Assembly (NCBI RefSeq): GCF_001517835.1
Contig: NZ_LOQG01000027.1
Coordinates: 62,001 to 126,000, forward strand
Length of the DNA: 64,000 bases
Direction of reading: 5' to 3'
Source: Caviibacter abscessus
Lineage (GTDB): Bacteria > Fusobacteriota > Fusobacteriia > Fusobacteriales > Leptotrichiaceae
The notes under the pieces were generated by a model. That model was given only the letters and a program-made list of their open reading frames with translations, was not told the DNA's origin and ran no database searches. The translations under genes and the position numbers were made by a program. Shown piece after piece: positions 17,335 through 26,033 of this stretch. Numbering within the stretch: position 1 is the stretch's first letter; the number at the start of each line of letters is the position of its first letter.

Positions 17335-18308
17335 TAGTTATTACCTCCTCCAAGTTTAATTTTAGGATCAACCAATGCGTAAACAAGATCCATAACAAGT
17401 ATCATAAATATTAAGAATGCAGAGTAGAATACTGTTACTCCAAGAACCATAGTGTAATCTCTGTCAATTATACTACCTATGTAGTATTTACCAAGACCTG
17501 GTATACCAAACATCGTTTCAATAACGAAAGATCCTGTAAGTACTCCGGCAATTGATGGAGTTATTGTTGTAACAATAGGAAGTATTGCATTTCTTAATGC
17601 ATGTTTTATTATTATATTAATTGGACTTACACCTTTTGCAATTGCAAGTCTTATATAGTCTTGTTCCATTATTTCTATCATTTTACTTCTCATAAGTCTT
17701 GCTATTTGTGCTACTGAGAAAAATCCTAGAGCTATAACAGGTAAAATTTTCTTTGATGGACTATCCCAACCTGTAAGTAATATTCTTCCAAGAGGTAATC
17801 CTAATTTATCTATTAAAATTCCTTTATGAACATTTACAACATAAAGTTGAAGAAGTCCTGCTATTACAAAACTTGGAACAGAAATACCAAGTACAGCTAC
17901 GACCATAGAAGCGTGATCTGCTTTTTTACCTCTGTTAAGAGCAGAGGTAATTCCTAAGGGAATACCAACTATAAGACCGAATAATAAAGCTCTTGCTCCC
18001 AAATCTGCGGAAGTTGGGAAACTGTTTTTTATTACTGAGTTTATTGTTCTTCCTTTTTCTTTCATTGACAGGCCTAAATCACCTTTACTTAGTTGTTTTA
18101 GATATGTAATGTATTGGATACTTAATGGTTTATCTAAATTGTATTTTGCCATTAAATTTGCTTTTACCTGCGGTGGTATAGCTTTTTCACTTTGAAACGG
18201 ATCGCCCGGTAATTGATGTAGCAGCAAGAAAGTAAGTGATATTACTAATAGTAAAGTAATAAAACTGGCAAAAAGCCTTTTAAAAATGAATTTTATAACA
18301 TTTTTCAT
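17334..18308 (-). CDS. oppB: Oligopeptide ABC transporter permease OppB
   Basis: First gene of the minus-strand operon oppB-C-D-F-A-A. It is a 324-residue inner-membrane permease with six predicted helices. Family features: N-terminal FIFKRLFASFITLLLVISLTF helix, the LPGDPF phrase, and the permease motif QDYIRLAIAKGVSPINIIIKHALRNA followed by ETMFGIPGLG. AAAGGAT precedes the ATG. The promoter lies 60-90 bases upstream. Confidence 0.94.
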   Translation of the reverse strand: MKNVIKFIFKRLFASFITLLLVISLTFLLLHQLPGDPFQSEKAIPPQVKANLMAKYNLDKPLSIQYITYLKQLSKGDLGLSMKEKGRTINSVIKNSFPTSADLGARALLFGLIVGIPLGITSALNRGKKADHASMVVAVLGISVPSFVIAGLLQLYVVNVHKGILIDKLGLPLGRILLTGWDSPSKKILPVIALGFFSVAQIARLMRSKMIEIMEQDYIRLAIAKGVSPINIIIKHALRNAILPIVTTITPSIAGVLTGSFVIETMFGIPGLGKYYIGSIIDRDYTMVLGVTVFYSAFLIFMILVMDLVYALVDPKIKLGGGNN

Positions 18309-18353
18309 GATTTATCCTTTCTAATTATTTTTTAAATAATGATTAATTGTTTC

Positions 18354-18396
18354 TTCGATATTCGAAAATTATATATTATATATATGTAAAAAGCAA
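18354..18396 (-). promoter_or_regulatory. opp operon promoter with palindrome at the likely transcription start
   Basis: On the minus strand, TTGCTT (18391-18396), a 17-base spacer and TATAAT (18368-18373). Just downstream, where transcription should begin, lies the inverted repeat TTCGA-ATA-TCGAA (18354-18366), a candidate operator. Confidence 0.65.
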
Positions 18397-18547
18397 GCAA
18401 GCATATTTTTAGTAAATTAAAATAAAAATTAAAATTAGATTAAAAAATATACGGTAATTTTTTAGATGAATTAAGAAAAATAGCATATATTTTTTTATAT
18501 GTGCATTTAAAGATTAGTTTTATTAATATAAAGATAAGTAAATATTA

Positions 18548-18577
18548 TTGATAAATTTATTTTGTATATGATAAAAT
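18548..18577 (+). promoter_or_regulatory. Promoter of the chromate-transporter genes
   Basis: TTGATA (18548-18553), an 18-base spacer and TAAAAT (18572-18577) with an extended TG one base upstream. It lies within the 285-base divergent gap that also carries the opp promoter. The rest of the gap is featureless AT-rich DNA. Confidence 0.6.
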
Positions 18578-18593
18578 GCAAGTGGTGATATAG

Positions 18594-19154
18594 ATGTATA
18601 AAAATGAAAAAATTAATTTATGGCAATTGTTTATTACCATATATACTATTAACGCTTTTACTTTTGGAGGTGGTTATACAATAGTTCCAATAATAAAAGA
18701 TAAATTTGTAAAAGATTTGAAAGTAATAGATGAAAATGAAATGATGAATATTGTGTCAATAGGACAGTCAGTTCCTGGAGCAATGGCAATATCAACATCA
18801 TTTTTAGTAGGATATAAGATAAAAGGGTTTATAGGGGGATTAATTGCTGTAATTGCAGCGGTTTTACCTTGTATATTAATTATTACAATTATTTCATTTG
18901 CATATATTGCTTTTATAAATAATATATATATTAAAGCTGCATTAAAAGGAATTGGTGCAGTTGTTAGTGCAGTGCTTTTAGTGACTGTTGGAAAAATGAT
19001 TATAAAATTAGTTAAACATAATAAAAGAGTATTTTATATCACTTTATTTTTCGCTTCTTTTATTTTAAGTTATTTTTTTTATTGGCATATAGCACTTATA
19101 CTTATCATTTCAGCAGGGGCAGGTTTGCTATATAATAGAGGTGATAAAGTATGA
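18594..19154 (+). CDS. chrA: Chromate transporter (CHR family), first half-size subunit
   Basis: A 186-residue membrane protein of the short-chain CHR family, in which two half-size proteins replace one fused ChrA. The hallmark FTFGGGYTIVPIIKDKFV and the GQSVPGAMAISTSFLVGYKIKGFIGG segment are present, with about six hydrophobic helices. It overlaps its partner by four bases (ATGA). The physiological substrate is unproven; many CHR proteins in anaerobes probably do not serve chromate resistance. Confidence 0.88.
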   Translation: MYKNEKINLWQLFITIYTINAFTFGGGYTIVPIIKDKFVKDLKVIDENEMMNIVSIGQSVPGAMAISTSFLVGYKIKGFIGGLIAVIAAVLPCILIITIISFAYIAFINNIYIKAALKGIGAVVSAVLLVTVGKMIIKLVKHNKRVFYITLFFASFILSYFFYWHIALILIISAGAGLLYNRGDKV

Positions 19155-19678
19155 TGGTTTATGTACAACTTTATTTTGTATTTTTACAAATAGGAATACT
19201 ATCATTTGGTGGAGGATATGCAACTTTACCACTTATTGAAAAATTTATTGTTAAAGAATATCACTGGATAGATTTAAATACAATGCTTGATGTTGTATCA
19301 ATTTCACAAATGACACCAGGACCTATTGCAATAAATAGTGCAACTTTTGTTGGAACAAAAATAGCCGGAATTTTTGGTTCAATTGTTGCAACTGCTGGAG
19401 TTATTACTCCACAAATAGTTATACTTACTATATTTTTAAGATTTATAGGGACGAAGAATAAGTATATGGTCAAAATGCTTGATGGTATAAACAGCTCAAT
19501 AGTAGCCCTTATATTCATAGCTACTATATCACTTATTAAATCTGCGGTAATTGTTTCATTTTCACCGCTTATACTTGCTATATTTTTGTTAAGCTTTGTT
19601 TTATATATCAAAGGAATAAGTTTAATTAAGTTAATAATGGGTGGTGCAATTATAGGAGTTTTAGGTTTATTTATATAA
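19151..19678 (+). CDS. chrA: Chromate transporter (CHR family), second half-size subunit
   Basis: A 175-residue partner of the preceding CHR protein. It repeats the same fold with LSFGGGYATLPLIEKFIV and SQMTPGPIAINSATFVGTKIAG motifs. In short-chain pairs the two halves insert with opposite topology and work as a heterodimer (family knowledge). Start and preceding stop overlap, so production should be equimolar. It is followed after 18 bases by thyA, which has its own ribosome-binding site. Confidence 0.88.
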   Translation: MMVYVQLYFVFLQIGILSFGGGYATLPLIEKFIVKEYHWIDLNTMLDVVSISQMTPGPIAINSATFVGTKIAGIFGSIVATAGVITPQIVILTIFLRFIGTKNKYMVKMLDGINSSIVALIFIATISLIKSAVIVSFSPLILAIFLLSFVLYIKGISLIKLIMGGAIIGVLGLFI

Positions 19679-19696
19679 TAAAAAGGATGGAATGAT

Positions 19697-20566
19697 ATGA
19701 AACAATATTTGGATTTAGTAGATTATGTATTAAAAAATGGAGTTAGAAAAGAAAATAGAACAGGTGTTGCAACTATATCTTGTTTCGCATATTCGTATAG
19801 AGTTGATTTAGCAAAGGGGTATCCTCTACTTACAACTAAAAAGATGTATTTTAAATCAATGTTACATGAACTATTTTGGTATTTAAGTGGAGAAGAGCAT
19901 ATAAAAGAATTTAGAACAAAAAGTAAGATATGGGACGCTTGGGCTGATGAAGATGGACTTTTAGCAACTGCTTACGGTAGATACTGGAGAAGATATCCTG
20001 TGCCTGAAAATCATTTGCTTGGTGAGGTTTTTGTTGATGAGAATAATCCTTTTGTAAAAAAAGAAGATGATGGTACATTAATTTTTGACCAAATCGGATA
20101 TATAATACAAACATTAAAGGAAATGAAAACAAATCCTAATCATAAAAATGGAAGAAGACTTATAGTTTTAGCTTGGCACCCTGCGAATGCAAGTATTAGT
20201 AAGTTACCTCCATGCCATTATACTTTTGCTTTTAATGTATTGGGAAATAAACTTAATTGTCATTTAACACAAAGAAGCGGAGATATAGCATTAGGAATAC
20301 CATTTAATTTAGCATGTTATTCATTACTTACTATGATGATAGCAAAAGAATGTGGTTATGAACTTGGAGAGTTTGCTCATACAATAATAGATGCACATAT
20401 TTATGAAAATCATATAGAAGGTTTAAAAGAACAATTAAAAAGAACTCCTAAAAAATTACCTGAAATTAAAATAGCTGATAAGCCATTTAATGAACTTAAA
20501 TTTGATGATATTACATTAGAAAATTATGAATCAGATGCAGTTATAAAATTTGATGTTGCAGTTTAA
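19697..20566 (+). CDS. thyA: Thymidylate synthase
   Basis: Converts dUMP to dTMP using methylene-tetrahydrofolate. 289 residues. Folate/dUMP site signatures: RTGVATISCFAYSYRVDL, ELFWYLSGEEHIK, AYGRYWRRYP, the catalytic cysteine in LPPCHYTFAF, and LTQRSGDIALGIPFNLACYSLL, with DAHIYENHIEGLK near the C-terminus. The middle carries the longer insert (FVDENNPFVKKEDDGTLIFDQIGYI) seen in one ThyA subgroup. It is followed 11 bases later by dihydrofolate reductase, which regenerates the folate that this enzyme oxidises. Confidence 0.96.
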   Translation: MKQYLDLVDYVLKNGVRKENRTGVATISCFAYSYRVDLAKGYPLLTTKKMYFKSMLHELFWYLSGEEHIKEFRTKSKIWDAWADEDGLLATAYGRYWRRYPVPENHLLGEVFVDENNPFVKKEDDGTLIFDQIGYIIQTLKEMKTNPNHKNGRRLIVLAWHPANASISKLPPCHYTFAFNVLGNKLNCHLTQRSGDIALGIPFNLACYSLLTMMIAKECGYELGEFAHTIIDAHIYENHIEGLKEQLKRTPKKLPEIKIADKPFNELKFDDITLENYESDAVIKFDVAV

Positions 20567-20577
20567 AGGAGACAATT

Positions 20578-21042
20578 GTGTTAAGTATAGTAGTAGCCGT
20601 AGGTAAAAATTTAGAAATAGGTAAAGATAATAAATTATTGTGGCACATACCTGAGGATTTAAAGCATTTTAAACAACTTACAAATGGAAAAACTATTATT
20701 ATGGGGAAAAATGCATATCTTAGTATAGGTAGACCTTTACCTAACAGAAAAAATATAGTTTTAACAGATGATGACAGTTTGGATAATGAAAAAGGTATTG
20801 TAGTTTATAATGATATAAAAAAATGTATAAGTGAGAACTCTGATGCTTTTGTAATAGGTGGGGCAAGTATATATAGTCAAATGATAAAATATTGTGATGA
20901 GCTTCATATAAGTCATGTGGATAGAGAGTTTTTAGATGCTGATACATATTTTCCTCAATTTATAGAAGAATTTGAAAAAGTCTATGAAAAACAATTTGAA
21001 AATTTTGTATACAGGGTTTATAAAAGAAAAAATAAAAGCTAA
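20578..21042 (+). CDS. folA: Dihydrofolate reductase
   Basis: NADPH-dependent enzyme returning dihydrofolate to tetrahydrofolate, the functional partner of the upstream thyA. 154 residues. Motifs: LSIVVAVGKNLEIGKDNKLLWHIPEDLKHFK with the substrate-binding acid (E/D after P), TIIMGKNAYLSIGRPLPNRKNIVLT, and VIGGASIYSQMI. Translation starts at a GTG (20578) with AAAGGAG upstream; this gives the usual N-terminus. Confidence 0.95.
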   Translation: MLSIVVAVGKNLEIGKDNKLLWHIPEDLKHFKQLTNGKTIIMGKNAYLSIGRPLPNRKNIVLTDDDSLDNEKGIVVYNDIKKCISENSDAFVIGGASIYSQMIKYCDELHISHVDREFLDADTYFPQFIEEFEKVYEKQFENFVYRVYKRKNKS

Positions 21043-21070
21043 CATATAACAAACTTAGTATACATGGTAT

Positions 21071-21099
21071 TTGACAATTATAATAAAAAAGAATATAAT
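21071..21099 (+). promoter_or_regulatory. Consensus promoter before the FNT transporter gene
   Basis: TTGACA (21071-21076), exactly 17 bases, then TATAAT (21094-21099): a perfect sigma-70-type promoter. Transcription should start near 21106. Confidence 0.9.
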
Positions 21100-21116
21100 T
21101 AACGAATAATTAAAGC

Positions 21117-21141
21117 AAGAGGGTGATTTTATCACTCTTTT
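21117..21141 (+). terminator. Leader hairpin (attenuator or upstream terminator) before the FNT gene
   Basis: Stem AAGAGGGTGAT / ATCACTCTTTT with a 3-base loop (two G-T pairs), followed by a T-rich run. It lies about 11 bases after the predicted start of the 21071-21099 promoter and before the ribosome-binding site. It may end folA transcripts, attenuate the new transcript, or both. Confidence 0.65.
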
Positions 21142-21159
21142 ATTTTGAAAGGAATAAGT

Positions 21160-21936
21160 ATGAAAAGTACAGTTGAACTAATAAGTTATTTAGTTGATAA
21201 AAGTGTGGAAAAAGCAAATAAAAAAATATTGAAATTAGCTTTACTTAGTTTTATGGCAGGAGCATTCATTTCCTTAGGATCTGTTGGAAATATAGTTGCA
21301 TCGGCAGATTTATATAAGACAAATGCTGGGCTTGCAAAATTTGTAGGAGCAAGTATATTTCCTGTAGGACTTATAGCTATAGTATTGCTTGGATATGAGT
21401 TATTTACAAGTAATTGTATGGTAATATCTGCTGCATATGATAAGAAAATATCTTATGCCTCATATTTTAAAAACATTTTACTTGTCTTATTTTTTAATTT
21501 TATAGGTTGTTTATTCATTGCATACATAACTGTTAGAACACATACATTATCACATACAGGGAAAGAATTACTATTTTCTATGGCAGAGCATAAAGTACAT
21601 GCTAGTGAATATGAAATTTTTCTAAAAGGTATACTTTGTAATGTTCTTGTTTGTGGAGCAACGCTTTTAGCATATAGTGTAAAAGATGGAATAAGTAAAA
21701 TATTTGCAATCTGGTTTCCGATAATGCTGTTTATAGTATTAGGATATGACCATATTGTAGCTAATATGCTATACTTACCGGCTGCATATATGTTACATGC
21801 AGGGATAACTATTAGTGAAATAATACATAATTTCATATTTGCAGGATTAGGAAATTTTGTAGGAGGTGCATTTATGATGTTAACTCCTTTATACATAGCA
21901 GCAAAAAGAAATGGGGAAAATAATGCAACACATTAA
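21160..21936 (+). CDS. Formate/nitrite transporter (FNT) family protein
   Basis: Pentameric membrane channel family (FocA/NirC-like), 258 residues, six helices. The start ATG at 21160 has AAAGGA upstream; the TTG at 21145 is part of the leader. Family features: AGAFISLGSVGNIVAS in the first helix, a GYELFTSNCMVISAAY motif in place of the usual GAELFTGN, and an NFIGCLFIAY helix. The C-terminal part HNFIFAGLGNFVGGAFM corresponds to the conserved NLIPVTLGNIIGG. In a mixed-acid fermenter it probably exports formate, but nitrite or other small anions are possible. It overlaps typA by 14 bases. Confidence 0.85.
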   Translation: MKSTVELISYLVDKSVEKANKKILKLALLSFMAGAFISLGSVGNIVASADLYKTNAGLAKFVGASIFPVGLIAIVLLGYELFTSNCMVISAAYDKKISYASYFKNILLVLFFNFIGCLFIAYITVRTHTLSHTGKELLFSMAEHKVHASEYEIFLKGILCNVLVCGATLLAYSVKDGISKIFAIWFPIMLFIVLGYDHIVANMLYLPAAYMLHAGITISEIIHNFIFAGLGNFVGGAFMMLTPLYIAAKRNGENNATH

Positions 21937-23740
21937 AAATATAGCAATAATAGCTCACGTAGATCACGGGAAAACAACGCTTGTAGATGCACTTTTAAGA
22001 CAATCAGGAACTTTTTCTAGTCATCAAAAAGTAGAAGATAGAGTTATGGATAGCAATGATATAGAAAAAGAAAGAGGAATAACTATATTTTCTAAAAATG
22101 CTTCTATAAAATATGAAGATTATAAAATAAATATAGTTGATACACCGGGACACGCAGACTTTGGTGGAGAAGTGCAACGTATTTTGAAAATGGTAGATTC
22201 TGTGCTTCTTTTAGTAGATGCTTTTGAAGGAGTAATGCCTCAAACAAAATATGTATTAAAGCAAGCACTAGAACATGGCTTACAACCTATAGTTGTAATA
22301 AATAAAATTGATAGACCAAATTCTGATCCTGAGCAAATAGTGGATAATGTTTTTGATTTGTTTGTAGAACTTGGTGCAAATGAATTGCAACTTGATTTTC
22401 CTGTTGTATATGCAAGTGCAAAAGGAGGATATGCAAAGCTATCTTTAGAAGATAAAGACGAAAATATGAAACCGCTTTTTGACCTTATACTTGAAAAGGT
22501 TGCAGATCCTATAGGAGATGAGGATAAACCTTTACAGATGCAAATAATGAATACTGAATATGATGAATATGTAGGTAAACTTGGAACAGGAAGAATATAT
22601 AACGGAAGTATCACAAGAAATGAAGAAGTTGCTTTAATAAAAAGAGATGGGCAAATAATAAAATCAAAAATAGGCAGAATTTATTTATATGAAGGTCTTA
22701 AAAGAGTAGAAGTAGAAAAAGCTGTAGCAGGGGATATTGTTACAATATCAGGAATTGATAAAATTGATATAGGAGAAACTTTGTCTGATAAAGATGAAAT
22801 AAAAGCATTACCTCTTATTGCTATAGATGAACCTACTTTATCTATGACTTTTATGGTAAATTCATCTCCTTTTGCAGGTAAAGACGGTAAATATGTAACA
22901 TCAAGAAACATACTTGAAAGGCTTGAAAAAGAAGTTAGTCATAATGTAAGTATGAGACTTGAGCCTACAAATTCACCTGATGCTTTCATAGTAAAAGGTA
23001 GAGGAGAACTTCAATTATCTATATTACTTGAAAATATGAGAAGAGAAGGTTATGAAATTGCAGTTTCAAGACCTGAAGTAATATTTAAAATGGAAGATGG
23101 AATAAAAAAAGAACCTATAGAACATGTAACTATTGATGTTGCTGATGAATTTACAGGAACTGTAATTGAAAAATTAGGTCAAAGAAAAGGTGAAATGCTT
23201 AGCATGGTTCAAGGGACGGATGGATATACTAGACTTGAATTTAAAGCACCATCTAGAGGACTTTTAGGATTTACAAATGAATTTTTAACTGAAACAAGAG
23301 GAACAGGTATACTAAATCATACATTTTTAGATTATGAAAAATATAAAGGAGATATCACAACAGGTAAAAAAGGTGCTTTAATAGCAATGGAAAGTGGAAC
23401 TTGTTTAGGATATGCTTTAAATAATTTACAACCAAGAGGTATACTATTTGTTGAACCTGGAGATGAAGTATATGAGGGTATGATAGTAGGAGAGCATGCA
23501 AAAGATAATGATTTAGTTGTAAATACATGTAAAGGAAAAAAACTTACAAATATGAGAGCGGCAGGTTCAGATGATAATATTAAACTTGCTCCAGCTAAAA
23601 AATTCACTTTAGAACTTGCATTAGAGTATATTTCTGATGATGAATTGGTAGAAATAACGCCTAATTATTTAAGACTTAGAAAAAAATATCTTTCAGAATT
23701 AGATAGAAAAAAACTAAGAAACCAAATTGAAAAGAATTAA
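21923..23740 (+). CDS. typA: Ribosome-associated GTPase TypA/BipA
   Basis: Translational GTPase involved in ribosome assembly and stress growth, 605 residues from the ATG at 21923 (an earlier ATG at 21911 adds four residues). The G domain carries AHVDHGKTT (G1), [12 protein letters not shown] (G2), [12 protein letters not shown] (G3) and VVINKIDRP (G4). EF-G-like domains follow and the BipA-specific C-terminal domain contains [21 protein letters not shown]. The length is normal. It overlaps the FNT gene by 14 bases and is followed by a strong terminator. Confidence 0.96.
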   Translation: MQHIKNIAIIAHVDHGKTTLVDALLRQSGTFSSHQKVEDRVMDSNDIEKERGITIFSKNASIKYEDYKINIVDTPGHADFGGEVQRILKMVDSVLLLVDAFEGVMPQTKYVLKQALEHGLQPIVVINKIDRPNSDPEQIVDNVFDLFVELGANELQLDFPVVYASAKGGYAKLSLEDKDENMKPLFDLILEKVADPIGDEDKPLQMQIMNTEYDEYVGKLGTGRIYNGSITRNEEVALIKRDGQIIKSKIGRIYLYEGLKRVEVEKAVAGDIVTISGIDKIDIGETLSDKDEIKALPLIAIDEPTLSMTFMVNSSPFAGKDGKYVTSRNILERLEKEVSHNVSMRLEPTNSPDAFIVKGRGELQLSILLENMRREGYEIAVSRPEVIFKMEDGIKKEPIEHVTIDVADEFTGTVIEKLGQRKGEMLSMVQGTDGYTRLEFKAPSRGLLGFTNEFLTETRGTGILNHTFLDYEKYKGDITTGKKGALIAMESGTCLGYALNNLQPRGILFVEPGDEVYEGMIVGEHAKDNDLVVNTCKGKKLTNMRAAGSDDNIKLAPAKKFTLELALEYISDDELVEITPNYLRLRKKYLSELDRKKLRNQIEKN

Positions 23741-23747
23741 TATATGC

Positions 23748-23778
23748 CGTTACTTGCTTATAGCAGGTAACGCTTTTT
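23748..23778 (+). terminator. Terminator of typA
   Basis: Ten-base stem CGTTACTTGC / GCAGGTAACG (one G-T pair), loop TTATA, then C and five T. Confidence 0.9.
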
Positions 23779-23779
23779 A

Positions 23780-24047
23780 TTTGTATACGAGTTTTCTATA
23801 AATTTAAAAAATCAAGTTATTTTTCATTAAGATGCTAGATGTAGTAAAAGCAAATATAAAATAAGAAATTGTAAAAAAGCGTTTCATATTTTGAAACAAA
23901 ACGAACAAATGCAAGTTAATAAAATAACTTGAATTAATGAAGTTATATTTCATCGGCGTTTGTGAGCTTGTGAAAAATATATTATTTGATTAATACAAAA
24001 GTAGATGTACACTAATATATATAGGATATAAAAAGTCTTGGAGGTAG
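23780..24047 (+). promoter_or_regulatory. Long non-coding leader region of the dehydrogenase operon
   Basis: About 270 bases without a gene. Three small inverted repeats follow each other: GTTTCA/TGAAAC (23881-23897), CAAGTTA/TAACTTG (23912-23931) and ATGAA/TTCAT (about 23938-23954). CAAGTTA also occurs as a direct copy at 23812. I see no clear promoter and no known riboswitch core. The region presumably holds the promoter and control sites of the dehydrogenase operon. Confidence 0.4.
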
Positions 24048-24050
24048 ATG

Positions 24051-25016
24051 ATGAAAGAATTATCAAAGGAAATTTTATTAGGAATGTACTTTAAAATGCA
24101 AAATGCAAGAAATTTTGATATGAAAATAAATCAACTTGTAAGAAGAGGGTTTGTACAAGGTATGACACACTTTTCAGTTGGAGAAGAAGCAGCAGGAATA
24201 GGTTTAACAGAGCATATGAGTAAAAACGATATACTTTTTACAACACATAGAGGACATGCACAATGTATAGGTAAAGGTATGAATATAGACAAAATGATGG
24301 CTGAACTTGCAGGAAAAGTAACAGGAGTCTCAAGAGGTAAAGGTGGTTCAATGCACCTTGCAGATATTGAAAATGGGAATTATGGAACTAATGGTATAGT
24401 TGGTGGTGGATTTGCTCTTGGAGTAGGAGCTGCACTTACACAACAAATGAAAGAAACAGAAAATTTTGTTGTAGTAGTAGCAGGAGATGGTGCTACAAAT
24501 GAAGGTTCATTTCATGAATCTGTAAATTTAGCGGCTACTTGGAAATTACCTGTAATATTTTACATAATAAATAACAAATATGGTATAAGTATGGATATAA
24601 GAAAAGCAACAAATACAGAGCATCTATATACCAGAGCAGCGGCATATGATATTTTAGGACTTTATGTTCCTGATGGTAATGATATAATTGCTGTATATAA
24701 TGAAGTTGAAAAAGCGGTAGAACATGTTAAATCAGGTAAAGGACCTGTTTTAATTGAAGTTGAATCATATAGATGGTTTGGTCATTCAACTGCTGATGCA
24801 GGGGTTTACAGAACAAAAGAAGAAGTTGATGAATGGAAGAAAAGAGATCCGCTTAAAAAGTTTTCAACTTATTTATTAGAAAATAAGATTGCAGACGAAA
24901 ATGAATTACAAGAAATTGAAGAAAAATCTAAGAAAATAATAGAAAACGCTGTTGAATATGCTAAAAATAGTCCAGATCCAACACTTGATGTTGCATTTGA
25001 GGACATTTTCGCTTAG
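24051..25016 (+). CDS. pdhA: Pyruvate/acetoin dehydrogenase E1 alpha subunit (TPP-dependent)
   Basis: Thiamine-diphosphate-binding half of the E1 decarboxylase, about 321 residues. The TPP motif runs from GDGATNEGSFHESVNLAA to IINNKYGISM. Other conserved parts are FTTHRGHAQCIGKG, SRGKGGSMHLAD and the SYRWFGHSTAD loop. GGAGG ends six bases before the ATG at 24051; an ATG at 24048 is an alternative. First gene of the E1a-E1b-E2-E3-lplA operon. Sequence alone does not separate pyruvate from acetoin dehydrogenase; adjacent lipoate ligase and single operon favour the main pyruvate complex. Confidence 0.88.
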   Translation: MKELSKEILLGMYFKMQNARNFDMKINQLVRRGFVQGMTHFSVGEEAAGIGLTEHMSKNDILFTTHRGHAQCIGKGMNIDKMMAELAGKVTGVSRGKGGSMHLADIENGNYGTNGIVGGGFALGVGAALTQQMKETENFVVVVAGDGATNEGSFHESVNLAATWKLPVIFYIINNKYGISMDIRKATNTEHLYTRAAAYDILGLYVPDGNDIIAVYNEVEKAVEHVKSGKGPVLIEVESYRWFGHSTADAGVYRTKEEVDEWKKRDPLKKFSTYLLENKIADENELQEIEEKSKKIIENAVEYAKNSPDPTLDVAFEDIFA

Positions 25017-25028
25017 GGAGGAATATAA

Positions 25029-26024
25029 ATGGAAACAAAATTAATGTCATATAGAGATGCAATAAATCTTGCAATGAGTGAGGAAATGAGAAGAGATGAA
25101 AACGTATTCTTAATGGGTGAAGATGTTGGTATCTATGGTGGAGATTTCGGAACATCTGTTGGAATGATAAAGGAATTTGGAGAAAAAAGAGTAAGAGATA
25201 CTCCTATATCAGAAGCAGCTATTGCAGGTTCTGCTATTGGAGCAGCTATAACAGGTATGAGACCTATAGTTGATTTAACTTTTATGGATTTTATTACAAT
25301 AGCTTTAGATTCAATAGTAAATCAAGGTGCGAAGTTAAGATATATGTTTGGAGGTCAAGGTGTTAAAGTGCCTGTAACATTTAGATGTGCTGCCGGTTCA
25401 GGTATAGGATCAGCTTCACAACATTCTCAATCTCTTGAATCTTGGTTATGCCATATACCGGGTATAAAAGTTGTTGCACCAGGAACAGTTGCAGAAGCAA
25501 AAGGACTGTTAAAAAGTGCTATAAGAGAAGACAATATAGTTGTGTATTTGGAATATAAGGCACAATTTAATACTAAAGGAGAAGTGCCGCTAGATCCTGA
25601 TTATGTTATTCCTATAGGAAAAGCTGATATAAAAAGAGTTGGTAAAGACTTAACAGTAGTAACGTATGGAAGAATGCTTGAAAGAGTTTTACAAGCAGCT
25701 GAAGAAGTATCTAAAGATGGTATAAGTGTAGAAGTTGTAGACCTTAGAACTTTAGTACCGCTTGATAAAGAAGCTGTAATAGATTCTGTTAAAAAGACAG
25801 GTAAATTATTACTTGTAAATGATGCATATAAGACAAACGGATTTATAGGTGAAGTATCTGCAATGGTTTCTGAAAGTGACGCATTTGATTATTTAGATGC
25901 CCCAATATTAAGACTTGCAGGAGAAGATGTGCCTGTTCCGTATGCAAGAAATTTAGAAACAGCAATGATACCTAGTGTAGAAGTAATAAAAAATACAATT
26001 CATAAAATGATAAATAAAAAATAG
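25029..26024 (+). CDS. pdhB: Pyruvate/acetoin dehydrogenase E1 beta subunit
   Basis: Second half of the E1 heterotetramer, 331 residues. The transketolase pyrimidine domain starts with SYRDAINLAMSEEMRRDENVFLMGEDVG, which includes the glutamate that activates TPP. Other motifs are DTPISEAAIAGSAIGAA, FRCAAGSGIGSASQHSQ and the C-terminal domain with DLRTLVPLDKEAV. It lies 12 bases after E1 alpha with a GGAGG site and 9 bases before E2. Confidence 0.9.
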   Translation: METKLMSYRDAINLAMSEEMRRDENVFLMGEDVGIYGGDFGTSVGMIKEFGEKRVRDTPISEAAIAGSAIGAAITGMRPIVDLTFMDFITIALDSIVNQGAKLRYMFGGQGVKVPVTFRCAAGSGIGSASQHSQSLESWLCHIPGIKVVAPGTVAEAKGLLKSAIREDNIVVYLEYKAQFNTKGEVPLDPDYVIPIGKADIKRVGKDLTVVTYGRMLERVLQAAEEVSKDGISVEVVDLRTLVPLDKEAVIDSVKKTGKLLLVNDAYKTNGFIGEVSAMVSESDAFDYLDAPILRLAGEDVPVPYARNLETAMIPSVEVIKNTIHKMINKK

Positions 26025-26033
26025 GAGAAATTT

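Noticed and set aside
16475-17359. Plus-strand open frames across oppC
   Set aside because: Antisense to conserved permease motifs; no start signals and no family resemblance.
26025-26033. Possibility that the E2 lipoyl domain is lost only through a frameshift or wrong start
   Set aside because: Only nine bases lie between the E1 beta stop and the E2 start, so there is no room for a hidden domain.
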